This document shows, one piece after another, positions 27,442 through 36,096 of a DNA stretch of 64,000 bases. Each line of letters begins with the position of its first letter. Within the stretch, counting starts at the first letter, position 1. The stretch covers positions 1 through 64,000 of the forward strand of contig NZ_NIBU01000008.1 in assembly GCF_002632485.1 (NCBI RefSeq), read 5' to 3'. The DNA comes from Xenorhabdus innexi (GTDB lineage Bacteria > Pseudomonadota > Gammaproteobacteria > Enterobacterales > Enterobacteriaceae). The notes below the pieces were generated by a model. That model was not told the DNA's origin and ran no database searches. It worked only from the letters and a program-made list of their open reading frames with translations. The position numbers were made by a program, and so were the translations under genes.

Positions 27442-27595
27442 AAATAAATTGGAATGACGAGCGTAGTTCACGTTATAGATTAAAGCATCAATAGAACATT
27501 AAATTGGCTCCCAGTGTGGAGAATAAAGCGAGTTATTCACTTCGCGATTCAATTCATGAGCGATAATTTGCAACAAAAATTTCTCTCAACAGATC

Positions 27596-27623
27596 TTGCG
27601 ATGAATGCAATCACGAGTATAAT
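27596..27623 (+). promoter_or_regulatory. Promoter of the pyr leader
   Basis: TTGCGA (27596-27601) and TATAAT (27618-27623) are 16 bp apart, about 25 bases before the pyrL leader start. The position agrees with the attenuated pyrBI promoter of E. coli. Confidence 0.75.
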
Positions 27624-27648
27624 GCGCGACGATTTGCCGGGAGAAAAC

Positions 27649-27771
27649 ATGAAATACTGCACTGCATATAACATTGCAAAACAACAACCTAACGAAGAAC
27701 TGCCAACTGGCAGCCTGGGTGTATTGTTTTTCCCGTTACTAAACCGAACATTTAAAAAGCCCCTCCATTGA
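27649..27771 (+). CDS. pyrL: pyrBI leader peptide (attenuation)
   Basis: A 40-codon frame with a GGGAGA ribosome site 5 bases upstream, ending inside the attenuator hairpin. It contains a U-rich stretch encoding VLFFPLL (27721-27740), where RNA polymerase would pause at low UTP, allowing the ribosome to close up and block the terminator. The mechanism is established for E. coli pyrBI. The peptide sequence differs from E. coli PyrL, but the architecture (U-run, overlap of stop with the terminator stem) is the same. Confidence 0.85.
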   Translation: MKYCTAYNIAKQQPNEELPTGSLGVLFFPLLNRTFKKPLH

Positions 27772-27784
27772 GGGGCTTTTTTTC
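27754..27784 (+). terminator. UTP-sensitive attenuator before pyrB
   Basis: AAAGCCCCTC and GAGGGGCTTT form a strong stem around CATT followed by T7. The pyrL stop codon lies within the 3' side. About 46 bases separate it from the pyrB ATG. Confidence 0.9.
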
Positions 27785-27829
27785 GTCTGTCCAGTCCAAG
27801 GCTAAAAGTCATAACAGAGGAATGTAAAC

Positions 27830-28768
27830 ATGGCTAACCCGTTATATCGCAAGCATATCATTTCAATTAATGATTTGAACCGCGCAGATCTTGAATTGGT
27901 ATTGCAGACGGCTGCAGCCCTGAAAGCCAGTCCACAGAATGATTTACTGAAACATAAGGTGATCGCCAGCTGCTTTTTTGAAGCCTCCACACGCACCCGC
28001 CTTTCTTTTGAAACGGCTATCCAGCGACTTGGTGCCTCTGTTGTCGGTTTTGCCGACAGCAGCAATACTTCATTGGGCAAAAAAGGGGAAACGCTGGCTG
28101 ATACCATTTCTATTATCAGCCAGTATGCTGATGCGATTGTCATGCGTCATCCACAGGAAGGGGCAGCCCGCCTTGCTTCTGAATTTTCCGGCCATATTCC
28201 TATCATTAACGCCGGTGATGGTTCAAACCAACATCCAACCCAGACTCTGCTCGACCTATTTACCATTCAGGAAACTCAGGGCAAGCTCGATAACCTGAAA
28301 ATCGCTATGGTTGGTGACTTGAAATATGGTCGAACCGTCCACTCATTGACACAGGCTCTGGCGAAATTTGAGGGTAACCATTTCTGCTTTATCGCTCCAG
28401 ACGCCCTTTCTATGCCGAGCTACATTCTGCACATGCTGGATGAAAAACAGGTGAGCTACAGTATTCATAACAATTTTGAAGACGTAGTGCCTGAGCTGGA
28501 TATCCTGTATATGACCCGCGTTCAGAAAGAGCGCCTTGATCCTTCTGAATACGCCAATATCAAAGCCCAGTTTGTCCTGCGTGCTGCGGATTTGTTGAAC
28601 GTTAAAGATAATTTGAAAGTTCTGCATCCATTGCCACGTATCGATGAAATTACGGTTGATGTGGATAAAACCCCTTACGCCTACTATTTCCAACAGGCAG
28701 GCAATGGTATTTACGCACGTCAGGCGTTGTTGTCGCTGGTGCTGAATGAAAATGTTGTTATCGATTAA
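27830..28768 (+). CDS. pyrB: Aspartate carbamoyltransferase catalytic chain
   Basis: A 312-residue enzyme for the first committed step of pyrimidine synthesis. The carbamoyl-phosphate loop is STRTRLSFE, with the Lys loop [20 protein letters not shown] and HPLPRIDEI. Length equals E. coli PyrB (311). It is normally followed within about 15 bases by pyrI. Here the regulatory chain gene lies at 41584-42063, and about 12.8 kb of unrelated genes intervene. The attenuator controls pyrB but probably no longer pyrI. Confidence 0.97.
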   Translation: MANPLYRKHIISINDLNRADLELVLQTAAALKASPQNDLLKHKVIASCFFEASTRTRLSFETAIQRLGASVVGFADSSNTSLGKKGETLADTISIISQYADAIVMRHPQEGAARLASEFSGHIPIINAGDGSNQHPTQTLLDLFTIQETQGKLDNLKIAMVGDLKYGRTVHSLTQALAKFEGNHFCFIAPDALSMPSYILHMLDEKQVSYSIHNNFEDVVPELDILYMTRVQKERLDPSEYANIKAQFVLRAADLLNVKDNLKVLHPLPRIDEITVDVDKTPYAYYFQQAGNGIYARQALLSLVLNENVVID

Positions 28769-28777
28769 TTCTCAAAT

Positions 28778-28842
28778 AGCTTATTAACGAAAATAAGCTG
28801 CTATTAATATTATGACTAAGGAAATTATTCTTTAGTCATAAT
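28778..28842 (+). terminator. Two successive hairpins after pyrB
   Basis: AGCTTATT/AATAAGCT (28778-28785, 28792-28799) is followed by ATTATGACTAA/TTAGTCATAAT (28809-28819, 28832-28842) and GTTATTTC. These probably end transcription downstream of pyrB, so the effector genes to the right would have their own promoter. Confidence 0.5.
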
Positions 28843-29102
28843 GTTATTTCTCCAACAAACCAGTTAACATCACTTCTTCGAAAACTTTCTTATAAAAACA
28901 AAGTTAATTACCATAAGTTAATGTCCAAAAAGAAAGTGTCACCAACCGTTATAATTAAAACTATTAAATTAAAATAAGCCTTGAATTTAAATCATTCCTC
29001 TTGTTTTAGACTTTCATTAAATTCAGTTATTATCGTCTGTTTAAATAAATTATTTTTGTTAAATTAAATCCACTAAAAATAAAAAATTGACGATATTACA
29101 TC

Positions 29103-30413
29103 ATGCACAGGCAAGAGAATTACTATCAACGATATGAAAATATTTGGGTTGCCGAATTTTCATATGGATATTTTGATTCAGAACAACAAAAACAGCGACG
29201 TTATTCTGCTCAGGCATTAATTTATGCTAAAAGCCAGCATTTGGCATTGCTTCAACTCTCTGACCATATGTTGAATTCACTGCGAGCAGATGAAGGGCAA
29301 TACAAAAAAATACTGCCTTTCTTACAATATTTAGATAGCAGCGAGCTGCTTGAAAAACATCTGATTCTGAACCTCAATAAAATCAATACAGAGCAACCTA
29401 TTTGGGTACTGAATCCACTGGATATCAGCGAGACTCTCCCTATTGATACCGGAGAACTGTCAATCACCCAATATCCTTGCGCACCCTTTATCGGCGATAA
29501 CGATTTTAATCAACACTGGATCAATGACGATTTATACGCTCTGCTTTATCAGCAAAAACAGAATACGACCAAATATTCACACTGTTATCTGGTCATCGAT
29601 GCAGGGGTTTATCATAAACACGCTGGACACTTTATTGTTCCTTCGCTGATGGCATCCGGTTTACCTTATCGTTGTCTGTTCAAAGGAACCACACAAATTA
29701 CCCTTGAAGATGCTGCACCTTATCTGGTCGAACTGACCGGCCAAGAAGATATTCGATTTTTGCGGGAAATATTTATTACCCATCATACGCCGGATATCGG
29801 CATTTTTATCCATACCGACAGCCAGTTTGATGAGTTGTATAACCACCTGCGTAAATTTTCTTATTTACAACATGAAACCAATAAAGAATGGGTATTCTTC
29901 CGATTCTATTATTCACTAAGTCTGGATTTAACACTAAAAAGCTTATCCCGTGGTGCTCTGGCTTCTTTTATGCGAAACATCGGTGCCATTTACGGTTTAA
30001 CGAATGAAAACAGCATCATGAAAATTACCGTTGCAGATAGTATCAGGGAAGCCAAACTGGAAACCGTGACGATCAATAATAGGATGCACCACAATCTTGA
30101 ACGGTATGTGCAGCAGAGATATTTCCATAAGGTCAAAACGTTTATTCAGGAGAATATCCCACAGCAATGTCAGGTTCCAGAAGAACAACTACTCCCTTTT
30201 ATCACAAAACATGCCAATTACTCCTACCTGCACGGTTTTACCCTTGAATTGACCGGATTGTATTACATTATGGCCCGATCGGTTACCGCAAAAAATGATG
30301 ATCTTTGGTATCACACACTGGAAACCGTCCAATCCGAACCATCCAATCAGGAAGCTAGATCTTACAAACTTCTCAAGGAGTGCCTTACCCCTACAACATG
30401 GAGCCAGTCATGA
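29103..30413 (+). CDS. DUF4123 T6SS effector chaperone/adaptor
   Basis: A 436-residue protein. Residues about 160-270 match the DUF4123 (Tap/TEC) pattern: YLVIDAGVYHK, PYRCLFKGT, the aspartate-alanine-proline-tyrosine motif (DAAPYLVEL), GIFIHTDSQFDELYNHLRKF and EWVFFRFYYS. Such proteins load a type VI secretion effector onto the VgrG spike. The N-terminal 150 and C-terminal 160 residues are not recognised. The stop overlaps the effector ATG (ATGA), typical of chaperone-effector coupling. No vgrG or hcp is in the window, and the 330 bases upstream hold only hairpins and AT-rich sequence. Confidence 0.85.
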   Translation: MHRQENYYQRYENIWVAEFSYGYFDSEQQKQRRYSAQALIYAKSQHLALLQLSDHMLNSLRADEGQYKKILPFLQYLDSSELLEKHLILNLNKINTEQPIWVLNPLDISETLPIDTGELSITQYPCAPFIGDNDFNQHWINDDLYALLYQQKQNTTKYSHCYLVIDAGVYHKHAGHFIVPSLMASGLPYRCLFKGTTQITLEDAAPYLVELTGQEDIRFLREIFITHHTPDIGIFIHTDSQFDELYNHLRKFSYLQHETNKEWVFFRFYYSLSLDLTLKSLSRGALASFMRNIGAIYGLTNENSIMKITVADSIREAKLETVTINNRMHHNLERYVQQRYFHKVKTFIQENIPQQCQVPEEQLLPFITKHANYSYLHGFTLELTGLYYIMARSVTAKNDDLWYHTLETVQSEPSNQEARSYKLLKECLTPTTWSQS

Positions 30414-33400
30414 CCTCTTCAATCACTAATATTATTGAAAATGCTAACAATTACATCTCTAAACTCGATATGGGAAGTACTAAATACCCGTGTGATGGAA
30501 ATATCAAACCGATCTATCCTGTACGTTATGCCTATGTCAATTTTTTCGGAAAAGAGCTGGAAAAACCTGAAGCACCTCCAGATATTCATACGTTGATGTC
30601 TGCGGCATCTTTGCAGGAAAGCAAAGGCTATGCGGCTCGTTTGATGCGCTCTGGCTGGATTTATATCCGGGAAGAAGACGACATGGAACATCGTCCCAGT
30701 CAAACCGCTTATTTCCATATCTTCAAATATGATGTGGAAAAAAGCGCAGATAACGATGATACCCCAAGAGTTGAGCGTTTCCGCAAGTACATGTACCGCA
30801 ATAATAAAGATGCCCGCGATGGTGTGATACCTGAACCGGGCTTGCGTGGCGAGGGTTATCCTTTCCTGTTTGTAGCGAAAGATGTTTCAAATATCAGCAT
30901 TGCTTACAGTGAACACCTCTGGCATCCCGATGTGATTGCCCGCATGAACAGTAGTAAGAAACTGCGCGAAAAAACCATGCAGTTTATTAATCTGGATGCT
31001 GATCAACAGCAATACGCCATTGAAGCCACCGAAGCTAATCTCACAAAACTTATTGAGGATTATAAAACCCGCAAAGAACAGTTTGCCGCCGCTAAAGCTA
31101 AAATCGATGCTAAAAAGTTTGAGGAGTTAGATATAAAAAACCTCCGAATCGATGAACTGACCACGGAAAAATCCTATGAAATGGATGCAGAGGATATTGC
31201 CAAAGAAATCCGTAATAAACTGTGTTATCAGGAAAAAGCTCGGATTGTGATCCTGCATGATCCCGTTGGGCGGCAGAAGGAGATTTTAGAGGCGCATGAT
31301 ATTCTGGATTTATTACAACAATATAATGCTGAGCGCAATCTTTATCCGATGACTATTGGAATGTATATTGAGGATTACATTAAAAATTTTAATAGAAAAT
31401 CTCCAATAGCAAGGCGAGCTAATAAAGAAGTATTAAACCAACCTGCTGTGAGACGTGAGTGGCCAAAAATAAGAGATTCACATCTGGAATTTGAAAAACG
31501 ACAGGATATTTTTATTGGTTTATTTAAAGCATTTGCCAGTGCTCCTGCGGTTACTGGAAAAGTCGGCAGCCTTGATACTTATTTCCAGCATTTTTTCTGC
31601 CTTCATGAGAAACAAGAAATATCAAATGAAAGTGATATTCAGGACGTTTACACTTTTGTTGCCCTAGTTTCAGATATTTTCCATGGGTTACAAATGTCCG
31701 TTACATCGGAAAAAATGCTGGAAGAGTTGATTTCATCAGCAGCAGAAAAACCAACAACACTAAAAGATTTCTTTGAAACGACGCTGGATATCCTCTCCAA
31801 TGGGTTATTAGCCCCAAACAAAGACGCAAAAGCCAAAAGAGACACAATTAAAGTAGCTGAGAAAAGCTATACCCCTCAATACAGCTCCAATGCTTGGGAA
31901 ATAGCTGCAACAGGTATGGTAAAAGTACTGACTCATGGTGAAAGCAAAGACGTCGCTAAGACACTTCATCAGATTTCCAAAGGTGTTATTAAAAATGCAG
32001 AAGACTTTATCAATAACCCCGACAAACCGATCCAACAATCTAAAAATTTTCTGAATGAACAGATGTTAAAGATGTCAGTACACGTCTCAGAAAAATTCCT
32101 TGAACTATTTGGCAAAATTATTGGTAAAGCGCTGGCAATAATGGAAACAGGTTCAATCGCTATAAGTGGACCACTGACTCATTTAAGTGATACTGCCATT
32201 CGTTTAATTACCCACAAATTTGTGCCTGCTTTAATGCAACCGTTCGGTATTGTTATTGATTACCGTGAAGGGCTTCATATAACCCCTGAAGAGTTCAACA
32301 AAATCCAAGATCGTTTAGCAAAGATTGCAGCTAAAAAAAGTTATTCTGGCAATAAAAAGTCACAGATTCATAAACATAATGAAACATTTAAAAAGTTAAA
32401 TAAATCGCAGTCACTTTTCTATGACAAATTGCAAGAAATGGAGATTCCCAGCAAGGCAGAACAACAAATTGAAAACTCTATTAAGCAAACAGGTAGTTAC
32501 GCTAAAAAAACCGGAATAAAGATAGGAAATGCAGTCTCCGAGCAAGTAAAAACAACGTCAGTTCAAGCCGTTATTGGTATCAAACTTGCTAAGATAACTA
32601 TCAGAGAAGGCTTTAAGACTTCTTTTGATTTTTTTAAAGTCGGCACACATAAAACCACAATTTTACTGGAGAAAATATCACCGGGGCTCAGCTTGTTTTT
32701 CAATGTTCAGACAGCAACTTCAGTTGTTATACAGTCCCAATACAGTCGTAATAACCCACTAGATCAGGATGAACTCAGTTTATCTTATGATGTGATTAAA
32801 TTTTCAGCAGCACTTATATCACTCACTGCTGATTTAGTGCTAATTACATCCAAGGTCACCAAACACGCCCACAAGTTTATGCCACACGCCTCTCCAGCCC
32901 TGTTAAATAGTCTCAAAAATGTTTCAGATAACTTATCAAATAAACTTCAAGCCAAGTGGGTAAAATCAGGCCTTGGATTGGTTAATATCATGGGTGCTTA
33001 TATTTCCTTTATTGATGGACGAAAAGCAGAAAATATCGGTAATAAAGGAGCTGCATACGGCAACTATGCCGTGGGATTAGGAAGTGCAGCATTAGGTACA
33101 GCCAGTATAACAGCTGCTATAAGTCCAACATTAATGACCTCTGCCTTTGTAGTAGGAATAACGACTATGGGGTGGATATTAGTGATTGGGGGCACTATTC
33201 TCCTAATAGCATCCAATTCTTCTGATACACGAAATTTATTTCGTAATAGTTTTTGGGGAAATGGGGAAAAATACCCATTTTGGGGAAGAGGTAAACGCCA
33301 ATCATTTATAGAACAGTTAAAACAAGCTAAGGAAATAAGTCATGAACCTAATATTCAGCGTGCTTTTGATATTGAAAGTCAAGAATTTTTAAACTTATTT

Positions 33401-33931
33401 TTTATGCCTACATTATCCATTAAGCGTAAGCAGATATATAATAAATTCAGCAGCATTTATACCTTTATATTACCTGCTTTTCGAGAAGGAAGTTCAGATC
33501 TCCATTATGCTTTTTATCAACTTCTCCCTAAAAAACCGGTAAATACCTGGTTATCAGGCAATACAGCTCCCGTAGAGCTTATTCAAAAACATAAAGAATC
33601 ACTTAAAAAAGAACAAAAACATCATGAAGGGTTAAAATCTCAGGCTGAAGAAATTGACGGAAAACTCTACCTATACGACAAAGAACTCACGGAGAAATTC
33701 CGTGAAGCTTTAGAAACAGCCAAGGCAGAATACAAAAATGGTAATCTTGAACTTATTATCACGATTGAAGATAGATATCCCTATCCTAATGAAGAAACAG
33801 CTGAATTATTCTGGCACTATATTCCATTCGAAGGTGCCGCTGTTCCATTACGTTACTTAGCGCATAAAGAAGAAAAAGAAGATATAAGTAAAAAATCCAT
33901 TATAGGATTTAAAAACACGGAGTTCCGATAA
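30410..33931 (+). CDS. VasX-like T6SS pore-forming effector candidate
   Basis: A 1173-residue protein directly after a DUF4123 chaperone gene. The N-terminus has the VasX/BTH_I2691-type opening (YPCDGNIKPIYPVRYAYVNF, about 18-37, then RLMRSGWIYI), thought to be the secretion-recognition region. A long helical middle (about 190-790) is followed by hydrophobic segments near 792-815 (VIKFSAALISLTADLVLI) and 878-933 (a Gly/Ala-rich stretch ending GWILVIGGTILLIAS). A charged C-terminal tail follows. This layout suits a membrane-inserting toxin acting on the target's inner membrane. I chose ATG 30410 because it forms ATGA with the chaperone stop. Two membrane-protein genes follow as likely immunity genes. 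Confidence 0.78.
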   Translation: MTSSITNIIENANNYISKLDMGSTKYPCDGNIKPIYPVRYAYVNFFGKELEKPEAPPDIHTLMSAASLQESKGYAARLMRSGWIYIREEDDMEHRPSQTAYFHIFKYDVEKSADNDDTPRVERFRKYMYRNNKDARDGVIPEPGLRGEGYPFLFVAKDVSNISIAYSEHLWHPDVIARMNSSKKLREKTMQFINLDADQQQYAIEATEANLTKLIEDYKTRKEQFAAAKAKIDAKKFEELDIKNLRIDELTTEKSYEMDAEDIAKEIRNKLCYQEKARIVILHDPVGRQKEILEAHDILDLLQQYNAERNLYPMTIGMYIEDYIKNFNRKSPIARRANKEVLNQPAVRREWPKIRDSHLEFEKRQDIFIGLFKAFASAPAVTGKVGSLDTYFQHFFCLHEKQEISNESDIQDVYTFVALVSDIFHGLQMSVTSEKMLEELISSAAEKPTTLKDFFETTLDILSNGLLAPNKDAKAKRDTIKVAEKSYTPQYSSNAWEIAATGMVKVLTHGESKDVAKTLHQISKGVIKNAEDFINNPDKPIQQSKNFLNEQMLKMSVHVSEKFLELFGKIIGKALAIMETGSIAISGPLTHLSDTAIRLITHKFVPALMQPFGIVIDYREGLHITPEEFNKIQDRLAKIAAKKSYSGNKKSQIHKHNETFKKLNKSQSLFYDKLQEMEIPSKAEQQIENSIKQTGSYAKKTGIKIGNAVSEQVKTTSVQAVIGIKLAKITIREGFKTSFDFFKVGTHKTTILLEKISPGLSLFFNVQTATSVVIQSQYSRNNPLDQDELSLSYDVIKFSAALISLTADLVLITSKVTKHAHKFMPHASPALLNSLKNVSDNLSNKLQAKWVKSGLGLVNIMGAYISFIDGRKAENIGNKGAAYGNYAVGLGSAALGTASITAAISPTLMTSAFVVGITTMGWILVIGGTILLIASNSSDTRNLFRNSFWGNGEKYPFWGRGKRQSFIEQLKQAKEISHEPNIQRAFDIESQEFLNLFFMPTLSIKRKQIYNKFSSIYTFILPAFREGSSDLHYAFYQLLPKKPVNTWLSGNTAPVELIQKHKESLKKEQKHHEGLKSQAEEIDGKLYLYDKELTEKFREALETAKAEYKNGNLELIITIEDRYPYPNEETAELFWHYIPFEGAAVPLRYLAHKEEKEDISKKSIIGFKNTEFR

Positions 33932-33932
33932 A

Positions 33933-34916
33933 ATGAACATGTCACAAAAACCATTTGAACCTTACCATGATACTCCCCCAAATCTACTGATCGATCAGCA
34001 GGAATCTCTGCTAGCAATGCCAATGGAGAAAAAAAGTTATGAAGCGTTAAAGAGTTATCTTCCTCTTAACAGTGTTGATGATACTCAATGCACTCTACGC
34101 AATCCACAACGCCTTGTTCGTATAATGGTACTATTTCCTCTTCTTATTGCCGTATTACTGATTTTTCATCACAATGTTGTTGATTTTCTTGTTCAAAAAA
34201 AAGACGATGATGTCAATATATTACGATGGGTCAAGATCATTCGTGAAGAATATGGAGAAGATTTCTATCTACGCAAAGATCTCCCTAATAAAATAGAAAG
34301 TGCCCGTTTTATTGGTAACGATAAAACCGTTTCCTTTTGGAAATATCTATATTATCGCTATAATTATTTTCATGCTAGCACCAAAATCTTGATTCAAGAC
34401 TTTTTCCTTTTCGGCACATTACTAGCCTTTTCTCTTGTTCTAATATACACCTGCTTTTTCTGGCGATTACAAGCACCAATATTTATTGATCGAAATAGGC
34501 AACTTTTTTTTAGCTGGTATAAAGGTAAGGTTTATGCGGCTCGTTATTCACAAGTCGGTATTTCCTATCAGGCAGGACCCGGTAAAATCACACAAGTCAT
34601 GGGATTAGCCATGTATACATTAAATAATGATAACTCACTAATTTATAAACCTTTCCAGCTATGCCTTGCTTACTTATCTTTCTGGGGATTTAACTCCAAA
34701 CTACAACAAGACGAAGCCCATGCTTTTATCATCAAATATCTTATAAAAGGAAAAGATGCTGTTGCGGCCACTGACTACAAACGCTTTCCAGCTTTATTTT
34801 TATTCAAAGACAAAAAACCTGTTAATTTTGATGAACAAATGGAACGTATTTTGATGGAATTGGATAAACGGGATAACGAAAAAACAAGTAATACAAACGA
34901 ACGAGAAAATAAGTAA
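33933..34916 (+). CDS. Two-helix membrane protein, putative effector immunity (copy 1)
   Basis: A 327-residue protein starting 1 base after the effector stop. Two hydrophobic segments are seen, near residues 63-80 (IMVLFPLLIAVLLIF) and 160-178 (FGTLLAFSLVLIYTCFFW). After the second comes the motif PIFIDRNRQLFFSWYKGKVYAARYSQ. It resembles the DUF6708-type proteins I recall beside T6SS effectors, but this is unverified. It is paralogous to the protein at 35077-36024. Adjacency to a membrane-acting effector suggests a self-protection role; a structural accessory role is not excluded. Confidence 0.7.
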   Translation: MNMSQKPFEPYHDTPPNLLIDQQESLLAMPMEKKSYEALKSYLPLNSVDDTQCTLRNPQRLVRIMVLFPLLIAVLLIFHHNVVDFLVQKKDDDVNILRWVKIIREEYGEDFYLRKDLPNKIESARFIGNDKTVSFWKYLYYRYNYFHASTKILIQDFFLFGTLLAFSLVLIYTCFFWRLQAPIFIDRNRQLFFSWYKGKVYAARYSQVGISYQAGPGKITQVMGLAMYTLNNDNSLIYKPFQLCLAYLSFWGFNSKLQQDEAHAFIIKYLIKGKDAVAATDYKRFPALFLFKDKKPVNFDEQMERILMELDKRDNEKTSNTNERENK

Positions 34917-34969
34917 GCTTGTCAAAAAATTTACTTTATTACATACATGATGTAGTAATCTCTACTTCT

Positions 34970-35032
34970 TTAACTAACCAGCAGGAATTCCTGCTGGCTA
35001 TGCAAATAGAAGGAAAAAAACAAACTGAATAA
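34970..35032 (+). pseudogene. Degenerate fragment of a third immunity-gene copy
   Basis: Read in one frame, 34973-35032 gives LTNQQEFLLAMQIEGKKQTE and a stop, which parallels residues about 22-40 of the upstream protein (IDQQESLLAMPMEKKSYEAL). No start codon or continuation exists. This points to an unequal-recombination remnant between the two intact paralogues. It contains the perfect 20-bp palindrome at 34978-34997, whose left half overlaps the shared coding sequence. Confidence 0.55.
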
Positions 35033-35076
35033 TGGAATGTAGGAAGAAAAAACAGCTAAAAGGAAAACACTTAATT

Positions 35077-36024
35077 ATGAATTGGCTAAAAAAACTAAAT
35101 ACTCATAAAAATGCGCTTCCAGTGGTACCATTTATAGATCGGAAAATAGAATTATTAAAAATACCATTTTCCAAGAGGGTTCAAGAAGAATTAAATCACA
35201 ATATTCCACTTTGCAGTATTGATGATGATATATGTTCTATACGTCGTGGCCCATATGGTTTTAATTCTATTATTCTATCGCTATTTTTCGTTATGTTATT
35301 TATAATTTACGGCCTTTTCTATAGCACCATATTTGAGGAACAACAGTTCTATCATCGTTACAAAATCTGGCATCAAGTAAAATTGGCTAAGGAAAAGTAC
35401 GGTGAAAGTTTTTATCTTCGGAGAACCCTGCCCCCAGAAATGGAGTTCGCACTATATGTCGGTAATGATAAAACGCTTTCTTCTTGGACTGAGCTACACT
35501 ATCGTTATGGGTATTCTGAACATAAGTTTCGTCATCTGCTTGTCGATATTTTTATGGTTTTGTTATTTCAGATAAGTTTCTTTTGTCCTTTTTATCTCTA
35601 TTATTTTCGTCATCTACCGCCTCCATTATTCATTGACCGAAAAAATAAAATAATTTTCACTTGGCACAAAAGAAAAGTTTTTGTTGCCCGTTATTCACAA
35701 ACCAGTATGTTTCAATTTTATGACTCACCAGCACACACTAATATAATCAGTTCATTGGGATTATATACCCAAGATGACGATAAAAAATTACGACAACGTA
35801 AATTTTTTCCAGAAAATGATGTCTGGCCCAATAAAATTGATCGAGAAAGACATCTTTTGGCTCCTTATGTTTTTATGGTCAGGTATCTCTGTAATGGCCA
35901 AGAAGCTGTTTCTGAATGTAGGATTATATATGAAAAACCACACCGATTTTGGCATGAAGAGGAAAAACCAGCTGATTTTGGTGAGCAACTGGAACGCATT
36001 CTGGCCGCATTAGATGCAAAGTAG
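35077..36024 (+). CDS. Two-helix membrane protein, putative effector immunity (copy 2)
   Basis: A 315-residue paralogue of the 33933-34916 protein with the same layout: membrane segments near 63-81 (SIILSLFFVMLFIIYGLF) and 157-178. Shared motifs include FYLRRTLPPEMEFALYVGNDKT and PPLFIDRKNKIIFTWHKRKVFVARYSQ. I chose ATG 35077 with GGAAA upstream, because the ATG at 35032 has no ribosome site and overlaps the remnant's stop. The two full copies are clearly diverged, so the duplication is not recent. Confidence 0.7.
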   Translation: MNWLKKLNTHKNALPVVPFIDRKIELLKIPFSKRVQEELNHNIPLCSIDDDICSIRRGPYGFNSIILSLFFVMLFIIYGLFYSTIFEEQQFYHRYKIWHQVKLAKEKYGESFYLRRTLPPEMEFALYVGNDKTLSSWTELHYRYGYSEHKFRHLLVDIFMVLLFQISFFCPFYLYYFRHLPPPLFIDRKNKIIFTWHKRKVFVARYSQTSMFQFYDSPAHTNIISSLGLYTQDDDKKLRQRKFFPENDVWPNKIDRERHLLAPYVFMVRYLCNGQEAVSECRIIYEKPHRFWHEEEKPADFGEQLERILAALDAK

Positions 36025-36040
36025 CTTAATTGTTTTTCAC

Positions 36041-36081
36041 TCAGGCTCGGTCTAAGTATATTCCCTAAAAACCGAGCCTGA
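36041..36081. terminator. 11-bp hairpin between convergent genes
   Basis: TCAGGCTCGGT (36041-36051) pairs perfectly with ACCGAGCCTGA (36071-36081). It lies between the stops of the converging immunity and YdeP-type genes and probably terminates both. Confidence 0.65.
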
Positions 36082-36096
36082 ATAAATAATTCACCT

